Origin: Candidatus Hydrothermarchaeota archaeon
GTDB taxonomy: Archaea > Hydrothermarchaeota > Hydrothermarchaeia > Hydrothermarchaeales > WAQR01
Direction: 5' to 3'
DNA length: 7,400 nucleotides
NCBI GenBank assembly: GCA_015520145.1
Contig: WAQR01000035.1
Location: 1-7,400 of the forward strand
Shown: positions 1-5,812 of the stretch, one piece after another
How positions within the stretch are numbered: the first letter of the stretch is position 1
How the letters are laid out: the number at the start of each line of letters is the position of its first letter
The notes under the pieces: model-generated
Database searches by the model: none
What the model was told of the DNA's origin: nothing
Seen by the model: the letters and a program-made list of their open reading frames with translations, nothing else
Made by a program: the position numbers and the translations under genes

Positions 1-411
1 AGATCGATTTTCTAGCATAGGTATAAAATGGAAAGATGTTGGGGTTTCCCAGTAGGAGATTATAGAGACAAACGTAAATTATCTGCGATAAGGTTAATAA
101 AATGGTTTTTTGGGATTCTCCTTATATCATGAATAATATGGCTTATTTACATCTATTAAGCCAGCATTAAGCCAGCCACTACTTACTCCAAACAGCACGT
201 TTAAAAATCCCTGCCCCTGGGCAAAACTATTGCAGAAACACTGGAGATTCGCCCGGGATGTAGCAAGAAAGCCTATCGAGTCTTACGAAGAACGATAAGA
301 CCCCCCTGCCTTTCAACATCACGAAGACACCTGGCCAGGGCGGCGTACAATACGTAACTTCGACTTCAACCATCACAACATAGTCAATATCCCTTAATTT
401 TTTAGCAGAAA
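1..411. other. Region without a supportable gene
   Basis: No long or convincing reading frame is present. The first 180 bases are AT-rich. About 205-360 is visibly GC-richer, and several frames on both strands stay open there: for example a 48-codon minus-strand frame (227-373, ATG at 373) and a plus-strand frame from 137 to about 299 with no normal start codon. None has a good ribosome binding site or a composition I recognise. A 34-codon ORF (28-132, +) follows an AGGT but resembles nothing known to me. The stretch could be decayed coding sequence, a structured RNA or plain spacer; the sequence alone does not decide. Confidence 0.5.
155..176. repeat. 11-bp perfect tandem repeat (two copies)
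   Basis: The unit ATTAAGCCAGC occurs twice head to tail, at 155-165 and 166-176, with no mismatch. It lies in sequence without a gene. Function is unknown; simple slippage duplication is the most economical origin. Confidence 0.9.
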
Positions 412-425
412 TTTACATATGTAAA
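412..425. promoter_or_regulatory. 14-bp perfect palindrome in the lipoprotein promoter
   Basis: TTTACATATGTAAA reads the same on both strands and ends 30 bp before the preferred ATG at 456. Its TTTACATAT core could itself serve as the TATA element, since 25 bases downstream of its centre is about 443, just at the proposed ribosome binding site. Alternatively the AT-rich TAATTTTTTA at about 395-404 is the TATA box and the palindrome lies near the transcription start, where a dimeric repressor could bind. The operator role is inferred from symmetry and position only. Confidence 0.45.
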
Positions 426-455
426 GAGTTCCTGACAATGTATAGGTGTTTAAAA

Positions 456-1001
456 ATGAACCCAAAAACCCCAATTATGCTGATACTTGCAGGAATCTTC
501 CTGCTTGGCGGGTGTGCAAAACCATTAGAAGAGCACACCAAAGAACCGGTACAACCTGCACCGCCCCTCACCAGCGAAAAGCCGGCCATCACGCCAGAAA
601 CCCCACTGCCAGAGCCGACAAGACCCACAACACCGACCCTACCTGGCACGACGCCGGAACTGATATTCACTTCAGGTCAGGGTAGCTGCACCCTCGCCAC
701 ACAGAACGCATCTATATGGGTAGAAGGCGGGATTGTCAGATTCTCAGGAATCATCGGCCTCCCGACACCGTGCTACACACTGAATGCAAGCCATGAGATT
801 GTAGATGACAGGACCAACGGCAGGACAATAATCATACGTATACAAAAAACACCCATCGGTAAGTCCATCGGTAAGTACTGCATACAGTGCGTGGGCTCCG
901 TATCATTTAAAGGAGAGATACGCGGCCTTAAAACCGGCGAATATATGATCAAGATATTTGCAGGAGACCGCCTGCTGATACAGGAGAGGGTTGTTACCTA
1001 A
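456..1001 (+). CDS. Lipoprotein with Pro/Thr-rich stalk and four-cysteine beta-type domain
   Basis: I do not recognise a named family. From the ATG at 456 the product is 181 residues: a short lysine-containing N-terminus, a hydrophobic segment and a lipobox LGGC with Cys20 as the likely lipidated residue. A linker of about 45 residues (22-67) rich in Pro, Thr and Glu follows, then a compact domain (about 68-181) of alternating hydrophobic positions that looks like a beta sandwich. The domain has Cys78, Cys106, Cys142 and Cys145; the last two form a CxxC, so disulfides or a metal site are possible. An in-frame ATG at 438 would add six residues, but AGGTG at 443-447 is well spaced (8 nt) for the ATG at 456. 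The protein should sit on the outer face of the membrane. Its gene converges with the surface-protein gene, 17 bp between stops. Lipoprotein call firm, function unknown. Confidence 0.82.
   Translation: MNPKTPIMLILAGIFLLGGCAKPLEEHTKEPVQPAPPLTSEKPAITPETPLPEPTRPTTPTLPGTTPELIFTSGQGSCTLATQNASIWVEGGIVRFSGIIGLPTPCYTLNASHEIVDDRTNGRTIIIRIQKTPIGKSIGKYCIQCVGSVSFKGEIRGLKTGEYMIKIFAGDRLLIQERVVT
853..876 (+). repeat. 12-bp in-frame tandem duplication inside the lipoprotein gene
   Basis: CCATCGGTAAGT is present twice in a row (853-864 and 865-876) with no mismatch. It yields the doubled peptide IGKSIGK just before the CxxC of the C-terminal domain. The perfect identity suggests a recent four-codon duplication. 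Confidence 0.9.
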
Positions 1002-1018
1002 CTGAATGGTGAACCTTA

Positions 1019-3631
1019 TCATTTGAATACCTTTTTTACAATAATGATAAGCAAACTGATATAGAATATAAACCCGACAAACACAACAGGACTGATATCG
1101 CCTAAACCCTTCAAGCCAGACTTTAAAAAAGAGCGTTTTTCTAGATGGGTTACGGCAGGCATCTCTGTGGCTCCTGGTACAGGAGATGCCTGGACGTATG
1201 AAACATCAAGGTTAAGCCTGGAAGTACTTACAGTGTATATGTTTCCAAGCATGTCATACCATCTAACCGTCCCTGCCTCTAATATGTATGTCCCTTCATA
1301 CCCCGCCCGAATTGTATACCTTCGAGAAACCTTCCCCCCGGCAGGGATTTTTTGGATTTCAAATTTCAACTCACCATCTTCCAGGACAATCCCCTCCGGG
1401 AGGGTCTGTTCAAACGAGACATTATATGCATCGAGCTCTCCTTTATTATATATATCCAGTATCAAATCAGCCTCTTCTCCAGGAGAAATCCTGACTTCTC
1501 CCAGCCTCCTGTTAACCGTTAGAATAGGCCCCTGTACCCTTAGTGTAAAATTTTTAGTCAAAGACACGTTATTAAATTCCAGCGTGGTCTGGATCGTCTT
1601 TAGACCTGCCCTCACCCCTCTTACGACAAACTCGAACTCGGTTTCTTCCCCGGGTTTCAGCTCTCCTTTTATCCCTGTAAGCCCGGATTCAACTACAAGA
1701 TCCTCAGGAACGGTCGCAGATATATCAAACACCGTCCCTTTTTCGCCCTTCTTTCCGTTATTCTTTACCCTGACGGCTACTGTGGACGACCTATTAAGAC
1801 CGATGACGGTTTTACCTGTGAGTTTGAAGGTCATATCAGGTGCTGCCCTGGCGACCTTTATACCTGTTGTGCTGTTTTCCTGGTATTTGTTTTTCACATC
1901 GTCCTCATATTTTACAAAAGAATTGAAGTAGTATGAGATATCGGCAGTAACGTTTGGCAGCAGGAGCGTATATGTGTTTTCAAATTCTTCACCTTCCTCG
2001 AGTATCGGGACAAGTCTCGAGCCGCCTGATATAAGGGTAAAATCAGACGGGTATTTTGTGGATGCGAATATATTGTAAGCGGTCTTGCTTCCGACATTTT
2101 TAACCTTCACGTTCACATCCACCTCTCCCCTACAGCACTGGTCCTGGCTGAAACTGTGGGTAATGACAAGTATCGGGGCATTGACATAAACCTCTGCGGT
2201 ATCCTTTACCGAGTACCTGTTTTTAAAGACGTCTTTGTAATCTACCAGGGTCTTCAGTGTATGTTTCCCTTCTCTATCTCCTGTTATGGTATAGGTGTAA
2301 GATGCGGTCTCCTTGGGTTTGAGCATCCCTTCAAAAGATGCTTTACCGGTAATAGAAAGGGGTGTGTCTTCAGATGCCTTTATGTCATAGGCAGTGTCTG
2401 TCCCAGTGTTTTTCAGGATGACCGTTACATTGGTTTTCTCATTCATATCAAGGTTTACCTTCTTATATTCGTCAAAATCGAGTTTGGTTTTAGTAACGGT
2501 TTTTTCGATCTCTATCCTCGGGAGTTTTTCGACAAACGTGATGTCAACACTGTTCGAACAGTTTTTAGAATGTATGTTGCCGTAAGTATCTGTGTAGGAG
2601 GCAACGGTATAAGTCGTATAGGAGATTGGGACGTCACTTGTGATGGTATATCCGACCCAGATCGTCTGCCCTGGCCTTATCTTTCCGCTCCATGCAGGTG
2701 AGCCGCTTATTACCCTGATACCTTCCGGCAGGATGTCTGTTATATTGCCATAGAAATCGAAATATATGCCTGTATTATTTATTTTATTAATCACCCTTAT
2801 CGGCTCACCGACCCTCGCCGTGGTCTGTAGAAAACCCTCCTCGAAATTCCATGGATAGACCACTTTTTTATCGACAGTTATCTCAGATTCACCTACAACC
2901 TTCACCGTCCCGCTGAAAAATTCGCTGTAGTTCTGTCTTTTACCAAGCTGTAGATTGTAGTCAAAATAGTCCAGTTTCATGGTGAGATTGTAGTCGTCTA
3001 TCTTCCAGACATCAGGGGCTTTGAGGGTATACTCGAGCTCGATTGCCTCGCCCTGGCAGACCGTGCTAAGATACCTGCTTTCCTCCCTTATTATCTCAAA
3101 GTCAAACATGGGGGTGATATTCATGTCCTCTGCCGGGATCTCCCCTGTGTTGTTGATGATTATTGTAACATCAAATACTTCGTTGGCCCTGACGGTTGGA
3201 TATTTCGACCCGGTAAGATTTTTTAGATAATTGCTGTCAGGGGTTGCTGTGATATTGACTGTTATGTTTGATTTCTGTGGCGTGTAGATTGACAGGTTCG
3301 CATTTGAACCAACGGTATTATGGAGCTCGACTCTAATATCTCCCTGCGGGGAGTTGTAATATTCGCCTGTTGAAACCGAGCCGCGGGTGTATTCGTCTGA
3401 CTTTCTTTTGATTTTAAAGATAGCAGCATCACTAAATACCCTGTCCATTGTAATACTGAACTCAGAGGCAACAGCAACCTGCCCTGGCCCGGGGTACCCA
3501 TCTATCTGACTGTCATAACGCTTCTCCCACCCGGGATATTTCCCGTTTGATACTTCCGGACAGGATGCACTAACTGGTGGGAAGGCGAATATCAATAATA
3601 TCAACAGTGTCTGGATTGTCCGTTTTAGCAT
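1019..3631 (-). CDS. Large COG1361-like surface protein with Ig-like repeats and C-terminal membrane anchor
   Basis: From the ATG at 3631 the product is 870 residues; a TTG at 3637 would add two but lies about where transcription should start. Residues here count from that TTG. A signal peptide (about 1-25, ending VSA-SC) leads into a unique domain (26-120). About six beta-rich repeats of 100-125 residues follow (roughly 121-248, 249-372, 373-487, 488-600, 601-704, 705-815), several with the marks N-x-G, A-Y-(N/D)-(I/V), a Lys/Pro-Gly turn and Y-T-(I/L). This pattern matches the CARDB/DUF11/NEW3-type modules of archaeal S-layer-related COG1361 proteins. A Pro-containing linker and one helix (about 848-868) ending in KKVFK anchor it with the repeats outside. 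I count 18 N-x-S/T sequons, so heavy N-glycosylation is likely. S-layer, adhesin or scaffold role cannot be separated; no catalytic motif is visible. Confidence 0.85.
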   Translation of the reverse strand: MLKRTIQTLLILLIFAFPPVSASCPEVSNGKYPGWEKRYDSQIDGYPGPGQVAVASEFSITMDRVFSDAAIFKIKRKSDEYTRGSVSTGEYYNSPQGDIRVELHNTVGSNANLSIYTPQKSNITVNITATPDSNYLKNLTGSKYPTVRANEVFDVTIIINNTGEIPAEDMNITPMFDFEIIREESRYLSTVCQGEAIELEYTLKAPDVWKIDDYNLTMKLDYFDYNLQLGKRQNYSEFFSGTVKVVGESEITVDKKVVYPWNFEEGFLQTTARVGEPIRVINKINNTGIYFDFYGNITDILPEGIRVISGSPAWSGKIRPGQTIWVGYTITSDVPISYTTYTVASYTDTYGNIHSKNCSNSVDITFVEKLPRIEIEKTVTKTKLDFDEYKKVNLDMNEKTNVTVILKNTGTDTAYDIKASEDTPLSITGKASFEGMLKPKETASYTYTITGDREGKHTLKTLVDYKDVFKNRYSVKDTAEVYVNAPILVITHSFSQDQCCRGEVDVNVKVKNVGSKTAYNIFASTKYPSDFTLISGGSRLVPILEEGEEFENTYTLLLPNVTADISYYFNSFVKYEDDVKNKYQENSTTGIKVARAAPDMTFKLTGKTVIGLNRSSTVAVRVKNNGKKGEKGTVFDISATVPEDLVVESGLTGIKGELKPGEETEFEFVVRGVRAGLKTIQTTLEFNNVSLTKNFTLRVQGPILTVNRRLGEVRISPGEEADLILDIYNKGELDAYNVSFEQTLPEGIVLEDGELKFEIQKIPAGGKVSRRYTIRAGYEGTYILEAGTVRWYDMLGNIYTVSTSRLNLDVSYVQASPVPGATEMPAVTHLEKRSFLKSGLKGLGDISPVVFVGFIFYISLLIIIVKKVFK
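1032..1037 (+). terminator. Possible oligo-T terminator of the lipoprotein gene
   Basis: A run of six T begins 31 bases after the lipoprotein stop codon. Oligo-T tracts terminate archaeal transcription. This one lies inside the last codons of the convergent surface-protein gene, so it may be coincidental. Confidence 0.3.
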
Positions 3632-3655
3632 TATCAAATTATATCTTTCGATTTC

Positions 3656-3667
3656 ATATATATTTAT
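3656..3667 (-). promoter_or_regulatory. TATA box of the surface-protein gene
   Basis: On the minus strand ATAAATATATAT is centred about 30 bases before the ATG at 3631. Archaeal transcription starts about 25 bases downstream of the TATA centre, which here falls near 3636, so the mRNA would be leaderless or nearly so. That agrees with the absence of a convincing Shine-Dalgarno sequence before the start and favours the ATG over the TTG at 3637. Confidence 0.65.
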
Positions 3668-3735
3668 GTCTTAAATTTGTACACTCCAAGGCTAAAAATC
3701 TTCCCCCACCATAGCAATTAACCTACTTACATCGG

Positions 3736-3846
3736 TTTTTAAACAGATTTATTAGACAAATTTACACTGACAAAAAGAGGTATGTAAGGAGGGGGGAGGG
3801 GAACCCATGAGACACAGAATAAAAAAATAGATGTGCATCTCATGAG
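3736..3846 (+). other. Unexplained spacer segment with TATA-like box, G-rich tract and 7-codon mini-ORF
   Basis: On the plus strand a TATA-like TTTTTAAA (3736-3743) is followed about 50 bases later by GGAGGGGGGAGGGG (3788-3801). That tract would be a very strong ribosome binding site for the ATG at 3807, which opens only MRHRIKK before a TAG (3828-3830). The 7-bp arms CATGAGA (3806-3812) and TCTCATG (3838-3844) could pair, enclosing the mini-ORF. The ingredients fit a small RNA or leader-peptide transcript, but no gene follows in that direction (the next gene is on the other strand), so the parts may be fortuitous. Confidence 0.25.
3818..3828 (-). terminator. Oligo-T terminator after the MetE-like gene
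   Basis: Read on the minus strand, a run of seven T (3821-3827) in a T-rich context lies about 70 bases past the stop codon of the MetE-like gene. U-rich tracts are the known archaeal intrinsic signal. The tract sits in the loop of the possible CATGAGA/TCTCATG hairpin, not just after its stem, so it is not a bacterial-type hairpin terminator. Confidence 0.5.
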
Positions 3847-3894
3847 CTCTAATTATTATAAGATTATTGACCATCGTAAAATAATATTGAAAAA

Positions 3895-4914
3895 TTATTC
3901 AACTGCACTGACCGTTCTTTTTAGAAGCAAAAATGCGACGTCCTGCGATGGCCAGCTCCCAAGTCCGCAGTCAGGACCGACAGACCTCAATCTATCAGAG
4001 AATTTTTCAGATATCTTCTCATATCTCTTTCTAATCACATCTAGACTGTCTACAAGAGCCTCATGCCCCCTGCCATCAGGTCTCATCCCCTTTTCTATCT
4101 GTTCACCCATTATGAAATCCAGATTGGTCCTGGTTATCCCGCCTCTTATGAATTTATCATGGGTTTCGAGATCTTTTTTTGAAATCATATCTATGTTCTG
4201 CGGAGATGCCGCAAACTCTCCAGTCAGTATATCTATTCCTTCTGCACTAAGCGGGATATCTGCTGCTTTTAGTGCATGGAGATGGATCTGGACATCCGGT
4301 GCAATATCCTTTACAGACCTCTCAATGGCCTTAATAAGCCCGTCTTTTTCGATGTTTAGGAGGTCTGCAAGACCAAGGCTTGGTTCGTCTATTACCAGGA
4401 CATGGGTTCTGGCATATTTCGTGTCCAGTATCGAATTTTTCAGGAACGCGTTTACACTCCTTGCAAGATTGTTTAGGATTTCGTCGTAGATGTAAAACCC
4501 GAATTCCGTCCTGAGATGGAGTTCTATCGGGCCTGTGACACATACTTTCACTTTCAGCCTCTCGCCTTTTTCTTCGTAATACTCTTTTGCCAGCTTTTCA
4601 ACGACAAAGAGCTCCGGGATAACTGCATACTTCTCATCGATTAGAAACGGTTCTTTTTGATACTGATTAATGGGGTCTAAAAACTGTTTGTGCATGTCGT
4701 GGTGCTGCGGATAGTTTATAACGTCAAGCCCTGAATCTATCTTCAATTTAAATGACGATTCGACGACCTTACAGAACCGTTCGTTGAGCAAAGGGTCCAA
4801 CGTCAGGTCATTTCCTTCTGCAAAGGCCGTCTGCGCTTTGGGGTAGATATCTTGAAACTCATTCCTGTTCACCCCTTCTGGCAGAGGGAAGCTTCCAACA
4901 TCGTCTACAAGCAT
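3895..4914 (-). CDS. MetE-like cobalamin-type methyltransferase (core methionine synthase / UROD-like fold)
   Basis: The 339-residue product is half the size of classical MetE and corresponds to its C-terminal catalytic barrel (COG0620), as in archaeal folate-independent methionine synthases that take methyl groups from a corrinoid protein. Visible marks are the N-terminal DVGSFPLP, the strand-end motif VIDEPSL (Asp176, Glu177, Pro178), IHLHA (His211, His213), TGEF (Glu233) and GPDCGLGSW (Cys316). In MetE the zinc ligands come from H-x-C, a Glu and the late Cys of a DCGL motif; here the first Cys position is His213, an unusual H-x-H. A role in methionine synthesis or in another corrinoid-dependent thiol methylation is inferred; no corrinoid protein gene is in view. 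The ATG at 4914 begins directly with the family's conserved start and has no Shine-Dalgarno, consistent with a nearly leaderless mRNA. Confidence 0.8.
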   Translation of the reverse strand: MLVDDVGSFPLPEGVNRNEFQDIYPKAQTAFAEGNDLTLDPLLNERFCKVVESSFKLKIDSGLDVINYPQHHDMHKQFLDPINQYQKEPFLIDEKYAVIPELFVVEKLAKEYYEEKGERLKVKVCVTGPIELHLRTEFGFYIYDEILNNLARSVNAFLKNSILDTKYARTHVLVIDEPSLGLADLLNIEKDGLIKAIERSVKDIAPDVQIHLHALKAADIPLSAEGIDILTGEFAASPQNIDMISKKDLETHDKFIRGGITRTNLDFIMGEQIEKGMRPDGRGHEALVDSLDVIRKRYEKISEKFSDRLRSVGPDCGLGSWPSQDVAFLLLKRTVSAVE

Positions 4915-4940
4915 AATAATTTATTATAATCAGCGTCAAC

Positions 4941-4950
4941 TATAATAAAT
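4941..4950 (-). promoter_or_regulatory. TATA box of the MetE-like gene
   Basis: Minus-strand ATTTATTATA, preceded by an A-rich BRE-like CAAAACAAAAC, is centred about 32 bases before the ATG at 4914. Transcription would start near 4921, giving a leader of about seven bases. A second candidate, TTTATAAGG at about 4982-4990, would give a leader of around 45 bases. Confidence 0.5.
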
Positions 4951-5079
4951 GTTTTGTTTTGGCGCACTATTCTTGAACAAGCCTTATAAACACAACATAA
5001 ATGCTTTTGGAGAACAATAGAGGACTTTGAGGATTACCAGATTTCATTCGGCGATACTAGATGGGAAGTCATTTCGATA

Positions 5080-5679
5080 TTAAAATTTCAGAATATTACT
5101 ATCTAACCTTTTAATCACCGCCCTTGCAAAAAGCCTTGCAACCTTAAGCGGCTCTGGTACTGCCCCTTGGATTGTGAATTTATCCAGTAATGCCCGTACC
5201 ACTCTTTCATTGTTTTCTTCATCGACCCCAGCAAACCTCACCAAGACCTCATGCCCTGTATGCAACTTCATTGGCACTCGCTGGCCAAGCCTTTTGTAGA
5301 TTTCAAGCCTTTCATTTGAATCATCAAATTCTTCAAAATATTTCTCAAGTCCCTCAGATTCTTCATAAGTCACACAGACAACAGGAAGCGACGTCGTCTT
5401 AGAGACTTCATGTAAATCCACGAGATTGAAAAGGCTTATAATACACCCATTTAGCATGATAACATTGATATCAGTCCTACCAAGATCTCTGAACATGCGG
5501 ATAATGCCTCTCGTCCCATCAAGTCCCCTGACAGTTATCATCGTCAACCCAAAACCATCTATCTGAAAATCGCCGCGCATGACCACTCCTGCAAGGGCTG
5601 CCTTTGTACCCCTCCCCTTTAAGAAACTCTCGGCAACACCCAGGGCACGGATACCTTTTTTATGGATATGCAGACGCAT
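5080..5679 (-). CDS. DUF99 / UPF0215 family protein (endonuclease V-like fold)
   Basis: The 199-residue product has the usual DUF99 length and order of motifs: IRALGVAESF (10-19), GVVMRGD (31-37), ITVRGLDGT (48-56), VIMLNGCIISLFNLVD (73-88), LPVVCVTYEESEG (98-110), LHTGHEV (139-145) and VPEPLKVARLFARAV (174-188). The family is almost confined to archaea and has an endonuclease V-like fold; some databases now call it endonuclease dU, but I cannot confirm activity here. The AESF form matches the subgroup I recall from methanogens and haloarchaea. Other DUF99 proteins, as I remember them, carry DDGPF and LDG at these places, so the acidic residues expected by analogy with endonuclease V appear changed (Ala/Glu and Asn77). 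The ATG at 5679 has GGGAG (5690-5694) ten bases upstream. The gene is divergent from the methyltransferase gene. Confidence 0.85.
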   Translation of the reverse strand: MRLHIHKKGIRALGVAESFLKGRGTKAALAGVVMRGDFQIDGFGLTMITVRGLDGTRGIIRMFRDLGRTDINVIMLNGCIISLFNLVDLHEVSKTTSLPVVCVTYEESEGLEKYFEEFDDSNERLEIYKRLGQRVPMKLHTGHEVLVRFAGVDEENNERVVRALLDKFTIQGAVPEPLKVARLFARAVIKRLDSNILKF

Positions 5680-5706
5680 GGATGATACTCTCCCAGGATA
5701 ATATAG

Positions 5707-5715
5707 ATATATTTT
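5707..5715 (-). promoter_or_regulatory. Probable TATA box of the DUF99 gene
   Basis: Minus-strand AAAATATAT, after the purine-rich GGAAAGAGT, lies about 32 bases before the ATG at 5679. The predicted start near 5686 would leave a very short leader and exclude the GGGAG at 5690-5694, so either the start site is a little further upstream or the GGGAG is not used. Confidence 0.4.
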
Positions 5716-5781
5716 ACTCTTTCCTGCTATAACCTAACTACTATAACTCATAACTCTTCCATTGAACCCTTCCTTGAAAAC

Positions 5782-5791
5782 ACTTTTATCC
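5782..5791 (+). promoter_or_regulatory. Probable TATA box of the methyltransferase gene
   Basis: ACTTTTATCC, preceded by GAAAAC, is centred about 26 bases before the ATG at 5813. This predicts transcription starting at or next to the start codon. The bases before the ATG hold no Shine-Dalgarno sequence, so a leaderless mRNA is likely. Confidence 0.45.
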
Positions 5792-5812
5792 TAGGATATC
5801 CAAAATCACACC

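Noticed and set aside
28..132. 34-codon plus-strand ORF starting MERCWGFPVGDY, with AGGT upstream
   Set aside because: Short, no recognisable family, and the ATG overlaps what could be a TATA-like GTATAAAA; one small ORF of this size is expected by chance.
240..340. Possible tRNA in the GC-richer stretch
   Set aside because: No T-loop GGTTCRA motif, no seven-base acceptor pairing and no cloverleaf could be drawn.
227..373. 48-codon minus-strand ORF starting MVEVEVTYC
   Set aside because: No ribosome binding site or TATA box at a sensible distance, and competing open frames on the other strand; kept only as part of the unexplained region.
413..670. 85-codon minus-strand ORF opposite the lipoprotein gene
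   Set aside because: Gly/Val/Ser-rich composition is the antisense of the Pro/Thr-rich linker; a shadow of the lipoprotein gene.
1167..1931. 254-codon plus-strand ORF inside the surface-protein gene
   Set aside because: Antisense shadow of a clearly coding repeat protein; Ser/Pro/Leu-rich with no motif.
2156..2701. 181-codon plus-strand ORF inside the surface-protein gene
   Set aside because: Antisense shadow; Cys/Phe/Tyr-rich low-plausibility translation.
3788..3801. G-rich tract as a firm G-quadruplex
   Set aside because: The tract has only two interrupting A residues and not four separated G runs of a standard quadruplex; noted as a possibility only.
3833..4489. 218-codon plus-strand ORF over the MetE-like gene
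   Set aside because: Antisense of a gene with clear conserved motifs; no promoter or ribosome binding site of its own.
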